A DNA stretch of 64,000 bases from Mucilaginibacter sp. Its GTDB lineage: Bacteria; Bacteroidota; Bacteroidia; Sphingobacteriales; Sphingobacteriaceae. Made by a program: the position numbers and the translations under genes. Below, piece after piece: positions 26,881 to 34,797 of the stretch; the first letter of the stretch is position 1; every line of letters starts with the position of its first letter. Below the pieces are notes generated by a model. That model was not told the DNA's origin. It ran no database searches and was given only the letters and a program-made list of their open reading frames with translations. Where the stretch lies: NCBI GenBank assembly GCA_028288025.1, contig JAQBOM010000027.1, positions 1 through 64,000 of the forward strand, in the 5' to 3' direction.

Positions 26881-27018
26881 TGCGAGGAACGAAGCAATCT
26901 CTACGCTCACAAATCAACGGACCGCGATGTTTTGGGAACCCTGTGGCGCGGCTTGTTCTTCCCATTTTGCATTTATCTGCATGACCTGTATAGTCTATAG
27001 ATTGCTTCGTTCCTCGCA
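26881..27018. repeat. Inverted-repeat element with perfect 20-nt arms
   Basis: TGCGAGGAACGAAGCAATCT (26881-26900) and its exact reverse complement (26999-27018) flank about 100 nt. This TGCGAGGAACGAAGCAAT type is a dispersed repeat known by eye from many Bacteroidota genomes. The frame 26843-27052 inside it is not a gene. Confidence 0.85.
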
Positions 27019-27095
27019 ATGAACGGGCAAAAATGGCGCATGGAGGCGGCATCCCACTAATTCCAAAAAAAAACGTTAAATGTTTTTACAAAATG

Positions 27096-27103
27096 TATCT
27101 TTG
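27096..27103 (+). promoter_or_regulatory. Probable carB promoter, -7 element
   Basis: TATCTTTG matches TAnnTTTG exactly and is followed by CACC, the usual Bacteroidota context. No convincing TTTG -33 element about 20 nt upstream. Predicted start of RNA near 27107, giving a leader of about 135 nt before carB. Confidence 0.6.
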
Positions 27104-27107
27104 CACC

Positions 27108-27142
27108 CCGACGCTGAAGTCGGTTTTTTTTCGCTTTCAGCG
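27108..27142 (+). promoter_or_regulatory. Candidate attenuator or pseudoknot in the carB leader
   Basis: Right after the predicted RNA start, CCGAC (27108-27112), loop GCTGAA and GTCGG (27119-27123) form a small stem followed by eight T residues (27124-27131), a minimal terminator. The loop plus one base (CGCTGAA, 27112-27118) is complementary to TTCAGCG (27136-27142), so an alternative hairpin or an H-type pseudoknot could form. Short stems, so chance cannot be ruled out. Confidence 0.4.
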
Positions 27143-27156
27143 CATAGTATTTTTAA

Positions 27157-27240
27157 GTCCATAGTTGATAGTCGATAGCCCTTAGTGTTTGATTGGGCAA
27201 GACTTAAGACTCCGGACTTAGGACTCAAGACTCAAAAAAC
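27157..27240. repeat. Degenerate repeats between carB promoter and gene
   Basis: GTCCATAGTTGATAGTCGATAG and GACTTAAGACTCCGGACTTAGGACTCAAGACTCAAAAA-type units (here broken into parts). The GACTTAGGACTCAA unit recurs at 56470-56487 before the tRNA-Glu gene, also just downstream of a TATCTTTG promoter. Confidence 0.7.
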
Positions 27241-27241
27241 T

Positions 27242-30058
27242 ATGCCCAAAGATAACTCCATCAAATCCGTATTGATCATTGGCTCGGGCCCTATTATTAT
27301 TGGCCAGGCCTGTGAATTTGATTACGCCGGTTCGCAAGCCGCCCTTTCGTTAAAGGAAGAAGGTATTTCGGTATCCATCATCAACAGCAACCCCGCTACC
27401 ATAATGACCGATAAGGTTATTGCCGACCATGTGTACCTGTTGCCGCTGAACCCCGAAAGCATTGAAAAAATATTAAAGGAGCAAAAAATTGACGCCGTAC
27501 TGCCAACAATGGGCGGCCAAACAGCGCTGAACCTTTGTATTGAGGTTGCCGAGCAGGGGATATGGGAAAAATACGGGGTTAAGATAGTAGGCGTAGATTT
27601 AGCTGCAATTGAAAAAACCGAGAACCGCGAAGCCTTCCGCCAGCTGATGGTTGACATCGGCGTGGGCGTGGCTACCTCAAAAATTGCCAACTCGTTTTTA
27701 GAAGGAAAAGAAGCCGCGCAGGTAATTGGTTTCCCGCTGGTTATTCGCCCAAGCTATACATTAGGCGGTAAGGGTGCAGGCTTCGTACATAAAAAAGAGG
27801 ATTTTGAAGCGGCGCTTAGTCGCGGGTTGCAGGCTTCGCCTACCCACGAGGTATTGGTTGAGCAGGCGGTTTTGGGCTGGAAAGAATACGAGCTGGAGCT
27901 GCTGCGCGACAGTAACGATAACGTGATCATCATCTGCTCTATCGAAAACTTCGACCCAATGGGCATCCATACCGGCGACTCGATAACCGTGGCCCCGGCC
28001 ATGACGCTGAGCGACCGCTGTTACCAGGATATGCGCAACCAGGCTATCCGCATGATGCGCGCCATTGGCAACTTTGCCGGCGGCTGTAACGTGCAGTTTT
28101 CGGTAAACCCGGTTGATGAGTCAATTATCGCCATCGAGATCAACCCGCGCGTATCGCGGTCATCTGCGCTGGCATCAAAAGCTACCGGTTACCCCATCGC
28201 CAAAATAGCGGCTAAGCTGGCTATCGGTTATAACCTTGATGAGATCGAGAACCAGATCACCAAAACCACGTCGGCCTATTTTGAGCCTACGCTGGATTAC
28301 GTGATCGTAAAAATACCACGCTGGAACTTTGACAAATTTAAAGGCGCTAACCGCGAGCTTGGCCTGCAGATGAAATCGGTAGGCGAGGTGATGGGCATTG
28401 GCCGCAGCTTTATTGAGGCGCTGCAAAAAGCCTGTCAGAGTTTGGAAATTGGCCGCGCCGGTCTTGGCGCCGATGGCCGCCAGAGCCGCAACCTTGAAGA
28501 AATTATGCACAGCCTTGAGCATCCCAGCTGGGACAGGCTGTTCCATATATACGATGCGTTGAGTTTAGGTGTGCCGATAGAGTCGGTGCGCAAGGTTACC
28601 AAAATTGACCGCTGGTTTTTAAACCAGATTGCCGATGTGGTGAACCTGGAGAACGAGCTGCGCCGTTATTCGTTGAATAACATACCTGAGGACTTTTTAT
28701 TTACCCTGAAGCAAAAAGGCTTTTCGGATACCCAGATCGCTTATATTTTGGGCAACGTTACCGAAGAGGATGTGTACCAGCGCCGCAAAACTCTGGGCAT
28801 TAAACGGGTATACAAAATGGTGGATACCTGCGCCGCGGAGTTCCCGGCAAAAACGCCCTATTACTATTCGACCTACGAGGGCGAGAATGAGTCCATCGTA
28901 TCCGACAAGAAAAAGATCATCGTATTGGGTTCGGGCCCCAACCGTATAGGCCAGGGCATTGAGTTTGATTACAGCTGCGTGCATGGTTTGCTTGCCGCGA
29001 AGGAATCGGGCTTCGAAGCGATCATGATCAACTGCAACCCCGAAACAGTTTCAACGGATTTCAATATGGCCGATAAGCTGTATTTTGAGCCGGTGTACTG
29101 GGAGCATGTGCGCGAGATCATCGAAATGGAAAAACCATACGGTGTGATCGTTCAGCTTGGCGGCCAAACAGCCTTAAAGATGGCTGAGAAAATGCACGAG
29201 CATGGCATCCGCATCATAGGCACCTCGTTTAACAACATGGATATTGCCGAAGACCGCGGCCGTTTCTCGGACCTGCTGAAAGAACTTGATATTCCGTACC
29301 CTAAATACGGCGTAGCCGAGAGCGCCGAAGAAGCGCTCGAAGTGGCTCACCAGGTAGGTTACCCGGTACTGGTGCGCCCCAGCTACGTATTAGGCGGCCA
29401 GGGCATGAGCATTGTGATCAACGATGAAGACTTGGAAAAGGCTGTTGTAAGCCTATTGAAAAACCTCCCGGGCAACCGCGTGCTGATAGACCACTTTCTT
29501 GACCGCGCGGCCGAAGCTGAGTCGGATTCGATCAGCGATGGCGAGGATGTGCATATTATCGGTATGATGGAGCACATCGAGCCGGCTGGCATTCACTCGG
29601 GCGATTCATTCGCCGTATTGCCGCCGTTTGATCTGTCAGACCATGCCATACAGCAAATGGAAGAGTATACAGTTAAGATAGCTAAGGCATTGAATGTGCT
29701 TGGGCTGCTCAACATCCAGTTTGCGATAAAAGACGATAAGGTTTATGTGATCGAGGCCAACCCGCGTGCATCACGAACGGTGCCGTTCATTGCGAAAGCG
29801 TATGATGTACCTTATATCAACATCGCCGCCAAGGTGATGCTGGGCGTTAACAAGCTTAAAGATTTTACCATCGAGCGCAAGCTTTGGGGGTACGCTATAA
29901 AAGAACCGGTATTCTCGTTTGATAAGTTCCCGGAAGTAAATAAGGAGCTCGGCCCCGAAATGAAATCAACCGGCGAAGCCATCCGCTTTATCCCCAACCT
30001 GCAGGACCCCTATTTCAGGCACCTGTACAAGGAGAAATCAATGTATTTAAGCCGCTAA
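27242..30058 (+). CDS. carB: Carbamoyl-phosphate synthase large subunit, short form
   Basis: 938 residues from ATG 27242; the extra N-terminal codons from 27185 come from repeat sequence and are rejected. Makes carbamoyl phosphate for pyrimidines and arginine with CarA. Two homologous ATP-grasp halves are seen: GSGPIIIGQACEFDYAGSQA ... FVIRPSYTLGGKGAG-type in the first (IRPSYTLGGKGAGF), GSGPNRIGQGIEFDYSCVHG ... LVRPSYVLGGQGMSIV in the second. The protein ends shortly after the second ATP-grasp domain, so the C-terminal MGS-like allosteric domain (about 135 residues) of E. coli CarB is missing. carA is not adjacent. Confidence 0.95.
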   Translation: MPKDNSIKSVLIIGSGPIIIGQACEFDYAGSQAALSLKEEGISVSIINSNPATIMTDKVIADHVYLLPLNPESIEKILKEQKIDAVLPTMGGQTALNLCIEVAEQGIWEKYGVKIVGVDLAAIEKTENREAFRQLMVDIGVGVATSKIANSFLEGKEAAQVIGFPLVIRPSYTLGGKGAGFVHKKEDFEAALSRGLQASPTHEVLVEQAVLGWKEYELELLRDSNDNVIIICSIENFDPMGIHTGDSITVAPAMTLSDRCYQDMRNQAIRMMRAIGNFAGGCNVQFSVNPVDESIIAIEINPRVSRSSALASKATGYPIAKIAAKLAIGYNLDEIENQITKTTSAYFEPTLDYVIVKIPRWNFDKFKGANRELGLQMKSVGEVMGIGRSFIEALQKACQSLEIGRAGLGADGRQSRNLEEIMHSLEHPSWDRLFHIYDALSLGVPIESVRKVTKIDRWFLNQIADVVNLENELRRYSLNNIPEDFLFTLKQKGFSDTQIAYILGNVTEEDVYQRRKTLGIKRVYKMVDTCAAEFPAKTPYYYSTYEGENESIVSDKKKIIVLGSGPNRIGQGIEFDYSCVHGLLAAKESGFEAIMINCNPETVSTDFNMADKLYFEPVYWEHVREIIEMEKPYGVIVQLGGQTALKMAEKMHEHGIRIIGTSFNNMDIAEDRGRFSDLLKELDIPYPKYGVAESAEEALEVAHQVGYPVLVRPSYVLGGQGMSIVINDEDLEKAVVSLLKNLPGNRVLIDHFLDRAAEAESDSISDGEDVHIIGMMEHIEPAGIHSGDSFAVLPPFDLSDHAIQQMEEYTVKIAKALNVLGLLNIQFAIKDDKVYVIEANPRASRTVPFIAKAYDVPYINIAAKVMLGVNKLKDFTIERKLWGYAIKEPVFSFDKFPEVNKELGPEMKSTGEAIRFIPNLQDPYFRHLYKEKSMYLSR

Positions 30059-30061
30059 GAA

Positions 30062-30160
30062 GGAGGTGAAAGGCGAACGGTAAAGGGTGAAAGGTTGCAA
30101 GCGGAACCAAAAAAACCTTTTACCTTTCGCCTTTATCCTTTCAACTCACTTTTACCTCTC
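30062..30160. repeat. Inverted repeat between carB and the DUF4920 gene
   Basis: Left arm about 30063-30094 (GAGGTGAAAGGCGAACGG, AAAGGGTGAAAGG) pairs imperfectly with 30115-30158 (CCTTTTACCTTTCGCC, CACTTTTACCTC). It lies between convergent genes and may act as a bidirectional terminator. The stop codon of the DUF4920 gene (30152-30154) is inside the right arm. Confidence 0.75.
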
Positions 30161-30616
30161 CACTAAAAGTCCCTTTACTTCAAAACTAACCCGTTGATTT
30201 TTATTGGTTTTTTTGGTGTGGCTCTTTTTACCGGTTACGGTATCGCCGGCAAAGTGCTGCATATCATCGGCAATAAATTGTTTTGAAGCTGTGCCTTCGG
30301 CGATAACGTATTTACCCTTTAAATCTTCGGGAAGGGTAATATTAAAATTCCTGAAATGCGCTGCGATCACTTTTCCATTCCCTGCATCGATCTCGAACCA
30401 GCCGCCTTTCGGCCTGGTTACTTTTATAACCCTGCCGCGTATTGTGGCGCTAACGCTTGCCTTTTTGTCCATATACGTTTCCAGGTTTGAAGCCGTCACC
30501 ATGGCGGCATTATCCGGTTTTGTGCCGTACACAGTTCCATTTGGCATTGGCGTATGCTTCTGTGCAAACGCCGAAGCGGAAAATAACAGCGCGAGTATAA
30601 TTGTTGTTGCTTTCAT
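30152..30616 (-). CDS. DUF4920 domain-containing secreted protein
   Basis: 154 residues. Signal peptide MKATTIILALLFSASAFAQ. The body matches the DUF4920 pattern: ATIRGRVIKVTRPKGGWFEI, VIAAHFRNFNITLPEDLKGK, YVIAEGTASKQFIADDMQHF. The fold resembles small OB-like beta barrels found in periplasmic proteins. Biochemical role unknown. The C-terminal VER and stop are encoded by the adjoining repeat arm, so the tail may have been replaced. Confidence 0.82.
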   Translation of the reverse strand: MKATTIILALLFSASAFAQKHTPMPNGTVYGTKPDNAAMVTASNLETYMDKKASVSATIRGRVIKVTRPKGGWFEIDAGNGKVIAAHFRNFNITLPEDLKGKYVIAEGTASKQFIADDMQHFAGDTVTGKKSHTKKTNKNQRVSFEVKGLLVER

Positions 30617-30790
30617 AAATAAACCAACAATAAAAATTACGGTTGGTTTTAAACCGGGGGAGTTTTCAACTGTTGGCCTTCAAATTTTGGGAGGATGTTA
30701 ATATTTGTTAAAGTAGTTACATACAGTCAATATATCCATTATAATTGCAGCTACATAGTTTAGAATTATTTACCCCTTATCGTAACTTGC

Positions 30791-32218
30791 ATGAAACCCC
30801 CTTACTCACGCACTATTCAATCTCCTGCGTTCCTTTTATTTTTAATTTTTTCAATAAACGGCTGCACCAAAACATCAACCCCGGCATCCAGCGTAATCTT
30901 GCCCACGGTATCAACTACCAGCGTAATTATTAATTTAACGTCAACCACGGCGCAGAGCGGCGGCATGGTCACTTTCGCCGGCGGCGGAACGATCACCAAA
31001 AACGGCGTTTGTTATAGTTCTGCAAACAAAACGCCCACCACCGCCGACAGCAAAACAGCCGATTCAATTAGCATCGCTGGCACCACTGCAACCACCTTTA
31101 CAGGGCCCATAACCGGCTTAGTGCCCAATACCACCTATTATTTACGGGCATATGCAACCAATAGCGCCGGTACAGCCTATGGCAGCGTTATTCAGTTCAC
31201 GACGCCGGGAAGCCTTTCGGCCGTAACTACTGCCGTAACAACATTTGCTGGCAACGGTACACCCGGGTATCTGGATGCATCAGGCCTGAGTGCACAGTTC
31301 AATAACCCCCAGGGTGTGTCAGTTGATAGCAGGGGTAATGTATATGTTTCTGATTCGTACAATTCGTTAATACGGGAAATTACGCCTGCCGGGTCGGTTA
31401 GTACCATGGCCGGGAATCAAACGATTGGGTACAATGACGGCCAGGCAACTGCAGCGCAATTTTACGGGCCTGCCGGTTCGGCTTTTGATGTGCAGGGTAA
31501 CTTATACGTGGCCGACCTGGGCAACAATGTGATCCGTAAAATTACGCCTTCGGGCGTTGTAAGTACCTACGCGGGAACAGGCATAGCAGGCTATTATGAC
31601 GGCGCCGCCACTCTGGCAAGCAAAACTGGCAGTACCGATGTCCTTGCCCAATTTAACAGCCCGCAGGCCGTTGCTGTTGATGCAAGCGGCAACCTTTACG
31701 TAGCCGACCGGGGCAACAATATGATCCGTAAAATTACTACAGCTGGCCGGGTAAGTACAATAGCGGGGGTGAAGGCACAGGGCTTTATCGACGCTACAGG
31801 AACTGCGGCTGCATTCAATGGCCCGTCGGGAGTGGCGGTAGACGCCCAGGGTAATATATATGTGACCGACGAAGGTAACTCAGCAATTCGAAAAATTACA
31901 ACCGCAAATGTGGTAACCACAATAGCCGGTAACCCAACCGAAAATTATTTACTAAACTACCCGTCGGCTATAACTATTGACAAGCAGGGAAATCTGTACA
32001 TTACCGATGCGGACGCACGTGTGATTGAATTTACAACATCAAATGTTTTATACTTTTTGGCCGGGAAGCTAAATGTTTCGGGCTTTGTTAACGGTACCGG
32101 GACCAGCGCGCTCTTTACTTACCCGCAAGGAATAGCTGTCGATGCAAGCGGCAACCTATACATAGCCGACCAATATAATAACTGTATCCGGAAAGTTGCT
32201 GTAACATGGGTTCCTTAG
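30791..32218 (+). CDS. NHL-repeat lipoprotein with fibronectin III-like domain
   Basis: 475 residues. Lipoprotein signal (FLLFLIFSINGC, Cys26). Residues 30-145 hold a beta domain ending in LVPNTTYYLRAYATNSAGTAYG, typical of FN3-like modules of Bacteroidota. From 150 on come about six NHL-type repeats (NPQGVSVDSRGNVYVSDSYN, GPSGVAVDAQGNIYVTDEGN, YPQGIAVDASGNLYIADQYN) forming a beta propeller. Expected at the cell surface, with a binding or structural role; no catalytic residues can be named. A terminator follows directly at 32220. Stands alone between a minus-strand gene and a small plus-strand gene. Confidence 0.88.
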   Translation: MKPPYSRTIQSPAFLLFLIFSINGCTKTSTPASSVILPTVSTTSVIINLTSTTAQSGGMVTFAGGGTITKNGVCYSSANKTPTTADSKTADSISIAGTTATTFTGPITGLVPNTTYYLRAYATNSAGTAYGSVIQFTTPGSLSAVTTAVTTFAGNGTPGYLDASGLSAQFNNPQGVSVDSRGNVYVSDSYNSLIREITPAGSVSTMAGNQTIGYNDGQATAAQFYGPAGSAFDVQGNLYVADLGNNVIRKITPSGVVSTYAGTGIAGYYDGAATLASKTGSTDVLAQFNSPQAVAVDASGNLYVADRGNNMIRKITTAGRVSTIAGVKAQGFIDATGTAAAFNGPSGVAVDAQGNIYVTDEGNSAIRKITTANVVTTIAGNPTENYLLNYPSAITIDKQGNLYITDADARVIEFTTSNVLYFLAGKLNVSGFVNGTGTSALFTYPQGIAVDASGNLYIADQYNNCIRKVAVTWVP

Positions 32219-32219
32219 C

Positions 32220-32250
32220 GCCGAAGCCGCTAAACCGGCCTCGGCTTTTT
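32220..32250 (+). terminator. Intrinsic terminator of the NHL lipoprotein gene
   Basis: Arms GCCGAAGCCG (32220-32229) and CGGCCTCGGC (32236-32245), 9 of 10 paired, 6-nt loop, then TTTTT. Begins 1 nt after the stop codon. Confidence 0.9.
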
Positions 32251-32369
32251 GATTAAATTACCCAAAATAAGGGAGCAGGCGAGGGGCGGCAACTCACTGC
32301 AAGCCCGCGTTAATTGTAAAAATATTCACCTCAAATTCAGTTGTATGCGCATTCGTGACGGTTTTATCA

Positions 32370-32377
32370 TACCTTTA
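32370..32377 (+). promoter_or_regulatory. Possible -7 element before the 32387 gene
   Basis: TACCTTTA (TAnnTTTG with one mismatch) 9 nt before ATG 32387, which suggests a near-leaderless mRNA and argues for that start over the upstream ones. Confidence 0.4.
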
Positions 32378-32386
32378 CATTCTCGC

Positions 32387-32728
32387 ATGGAAGAAAGAAA
32401 ATATTTAACTACCTGGAAAAGGTATCTGCCGGTTATTCGTTTGCATTTGAAAAAGAGCCTTAACGAGGAACAACAATTTAAATTAAACATAACTGATTTT
32501 GAATCGGCGGGCGACCGTGGTAAATCGGGCTATACCTTTAACCTGGCGCTGGAAAATGGCAAGGTGACCAACAACATCAGCGGCTCGGCTGTAGCACGCG
32601 ATTTGTACGAGGCGCTAAAGTCGGACGACACTATAAAAGCCATGCTGCAGGATAGAAGCATTAAGATAAGTGTAGGAAAATCATTTGTGCTGAGCATAAA
32701 AAACAACCATTTATCCGCTTATAAATAA
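32387..32728 (+). CDS. Small hypothetical protein
   Basis: 113 residues from ATG 32387 (MEERKYLTTWKRYLPVIRLH). The open frame extends to 32249, but that part starts inside the terminator and the -7-like element at 32370 would lie within it. The protein has a basic N-terminal helix and a middle with strands (GYTFNLALENGKVTNNISGS), then VARDLYEALKSDDTIKAML and IKISVGKSFVLSIKNN. No signal peptide or known domain, so probably cytoplasmic. Family not recognised. Its stop overlaps the left arm of the repeat at 32727-32790. Confidence 0.6.
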   Translation: MEERKYLTTWKRYLPVIRLHLKKSLNEEQQFKLNITDFESAGDRGKSGYTFNLALENGKVTNNISGSAVARDLYEALKSDDTIKAMLQDRSIKISVGKSFVLSIKNNHLSAYK

Positions 32729-32790
32729 GCTGAAAGCAAAAAGCTTAAAGACCAAAGCCATAAAAGCTTTCGGCTTTTCGCTTTCAGCTT
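32727..32790. repeat. Inverted repeat, GCTGAAAGC family
   Basis: AAGCTGAAAGC (32727-32737) and GCTTTCAGCTT (32780-32790) are exact complements, with a second pair AAAAGC/GCTTT inside. It lies between convergent genes. The same unit (GCTGAAAGCAGAAAGACC) occurs at 49941-49958 after aroA. Confidence 0.8.
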
Positions 32791-32795
32791 TCCCC

Positions 32796-33023
32796 TCAAT
32801 TAAAGCACTGGCTGTACGCGACCAGCACCTTTAAAAAAACTTCTCTATCGATTCCGAATACTGCCGGCTGCTCCGGCTTTACGGGCAAGCCATTTTTGAA
32901 CCGCACGGGAAATAGGCTAATGAAATCGCGGATGGAAATTTCATAGCGCAGCCAGGGGTCTGCACGATGGATGTCCTCGAGGCGCATTTCAAAAAGCGGG
33001 ACACTTAGATGGTCGTTCTTCAT
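32796..33023 (-). CDS. Small hypothetical protein, downstream partner of the GT39 gene
   Basis: 75 residues, family not recognised. Contains LFEMRLEDIHRADPWLRYEISIRDF and PAVFGIDREVFLKVLVAYSQ with no signal peptide or membrane segment, so probably cytoplasmic. It starts 12 nt after the stop of the glycosyltransferase gene and is likely cotranscribed. Support comes from spacing and a globular-looking sequence only; a spurious frame is possible. Confidence 0.5.
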   Translation of the reverse strand: MKNDHLSVPLFEMRLEDIHRADPWLRYEISIRDFISLFPVRFKNGLPVKPEQPAVFGIDREVFLKVLVAYSQCFN

Positions 33024-33035
33024 TTGTTATGCTTT

Positions 33036-34655
33036 TTATTTCCCGAAAGGTGGCAATCCGATCAGTTGCCGGTATAACGGCAGGTCCATGCGTTTTTGTG
33101 CCGGCATGCGCAGGCGGCTGCAATAGTAAACCTGCAGCTTATATTCAACTATCCCGTTCCTGATGATCGGGATATCGGGCAATTGCTTTACGCTGTCAAA
33201 GAATGGCTTTACGTCGGCATCCACATACGGCTGGTGCTGATCGCCAATAACGATGGCATCCTTACCGAGGAGCGTTTTAGGGTCAATCAAAAAAGCAAGA
33301 TTGCGTGGGTCGGCGTTAAAAACAACAATATCTTTTTCGCCTTTCAGGGCCCAATCTATTTTACCCATCAACCACCAGCGCGGGCTTCCGGTAAATATAT
33401 TGGGGTTTTTAAGCCAGCCCTCGTTTTCGAAACGGGTTTTTATATCGGTATAATCTACACCTTGTATCGTGGGGTCGTTTTTATCGCCATGAAAACTAAC
33501 CATCCATTTTGGCCCGTATGATCGCCAGAAACCGGTGACCATGTGCAGGCTGAGCACACCGATGGTTATGATGGTAAATATGATCGAAAAATTAAGCCAC
33601 CGGCGTGTGAGCCTGTAAGCCGCACCGGTTGTGCCCAGGCATTTATCCACTGCAAAGCCCAACGGCATAAACAGCATCATATACCCAGGCGCCTGCCAGT
33701 GAAAATGGTATTGCAGGTCGGCCCACAAAGTGACGACGGTAAAAAAAACGATTGGCAATACCGCCATCCAAAAATTAAAACTGTAAGCCAGCAATTGCGA
33801 CCTAAGCTTATACGAGATAAAAAGCTGCCGGATGGTAGGGAACCATATCCATGGCAACAGCCACAATGACTGCCCGAGTATACTACGTAAAAACCATTCG
33901 GGATGCAATTGGAAGTGTGTATGCACACCCGCCCGTGAGCCCTGGAAAATGAACGACACCCACCCATTGTTATAGTTCCACCAAAGAATAGGGAGTGCCA
34001 TGATAAAAGTGATGAGCACAGCGATATAAGGGCCGGGGTGCCTGAGCCAATGCTGCTGGCTTTTATTGGTCCCAACAAACATAAACACACCTGCAAATAA
34101 AAACACGACATGGTATTTGCTCAACGTAGCCAGGCCTATACAAATGCCAACGGCTATCCATAACAAATAGGTTCTGCGGCTATGCCAGTTGGCCTGGGCG
34201 TTGGCATTTGAGCCGATCATTATTTCAACGATAAAATAAGTGGCAGCCATCCAGAAAAACATTAAGGGCGCATCGGGCTGAAACCAGCAGGCGATAGCCA
34301 CGGTGAAAACCGCGCTTAAATTCATGATCAGTACCGCCCAAAATCCCGCTTTAGCGGTAAATAACTTGCGGGTAACAAGGAAAAGCAGCCAGCTGGTACC
34401 GGCAAAAAGCAATACCGATGGCAGCCTGATACCAAAGTTATTTAAGCCAAAAAGCTTTATACCCAAACCCCCGATCCAAAAGAACAAAGGCGGCTGGTCG
34501 AAGTAACTGAGATCAAGATGAAGTGCACCCCTGAAATAATATGATTCGCCGATGCCCAGCCCGGTATAAGCTGCAATTAAACAGCGCAGCGCGAAAGTAA
34601 CAATGATCAGGATGACCGTAAATTTCGCCGCGTTGTTTTCCGTTAGTTTTTTCAT
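33036..34655 (-). CDS. Glycosyltransferase family 39 (ArnT/PMT-like) membrane protein
   Basis: 539 residues with about 11-12 transmembrane helices. The first luminal loop reads YYFRGALHLDLSYFDQPPLFFWIGG, the catalytic-Asp loop of GT-C enzymes of the ArnT/dolichyl-mannosyltransferase type. Such enzymes transfer a sugar from a polyprenyl-phosphate donor to lipid A, a glycan or a protein on the periplasmic side. The soluble C terminus (about 400-539) is small, as in ArnT. The acceptor is unknown. Divergent from the sugar porter at 34798; an unknown 75-residue gene follows. Confidence 0.87.
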   Translation of the reverse strand: MKKLTENNAAKFTVILIIVTFALRCLIAAYTGLGIGESYYFRGALHLDLSYFDQPPLFFWIGGLGIKLFGLNNFGIRLPSVLLFAGTSWLLFLVTRKLFTAKAGFWAVLIMNLSAVFTVAIACWFQPDAPLMFFWMAATYFIVEIMIGSNANAQANWHSRRTYLLWIAVGICIGLATLSKYHVVFLFAGVFMFVGTNKSQQHWLRHPGPYIAVLITFIMALPILWWNYNNGWVSFIFQGSRAGVHTHFQLHPEWFLRSILGQSLWLLPWIWFPTIRQLFISYKLRSQLLAYSFNFWMAVLPIVFFTVVTLWADLQYHFHWQAPGYMMLFMPLGFAVDKCLGTTGAAYRLTRRWLNFSIIFTIITIGVLSLHMVTGFWRSYGPKWMVSFHGDKNDPTIQGVDYTDIKTRFENEGWLKNPNIFTGSPRWWLMGKIDWALKGEKDIVVFNADPRNLAFLIDPKTLLGKDAIVIGDQHQPYVDADVKPFFDSVKQLPDIPIIRNGIVEYKLQVYYCSRLRMPAQKRMDLPLYRQLIGLPPFGK

Positions 34656-34761
34656 GTAAAGCAGGATGGCAAATCTCTTAAAAATTTATCAATAACGGAT
34701 TGTTTTATTGCATGGTGGGCCGACTATTTAACTATCAATGCAATCCCTTGTTGTTTAAAAG

Positions 34762-34769
34762 TTATATTT
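34762..34769 (+). promoter_or_regulatory. Probable sugar porter promoter, -7 element
   Basis: TATATTTG matches TAnnTTTG and lies 28 nt before ATG 34798. The upstream TTG at 34768 would lie within this element, so it is not the start codon. Confidence 0.55.
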
Positions 34770-34797
34770 GATAAACCTTCAACACCAAACCTTTATT

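Noticed and set aside
26843..27052. 70-codon minus-strand frame
   Set aside because: It lies entirely within an inverted-repeat element with perfect 20-nt arms; repeat DNA, not a gene.
27185..27241. Upstream start for carB
   Set aside because: The 19 extra residues are translated repeat sequence; ATG 27242 matches known CarB N termini.
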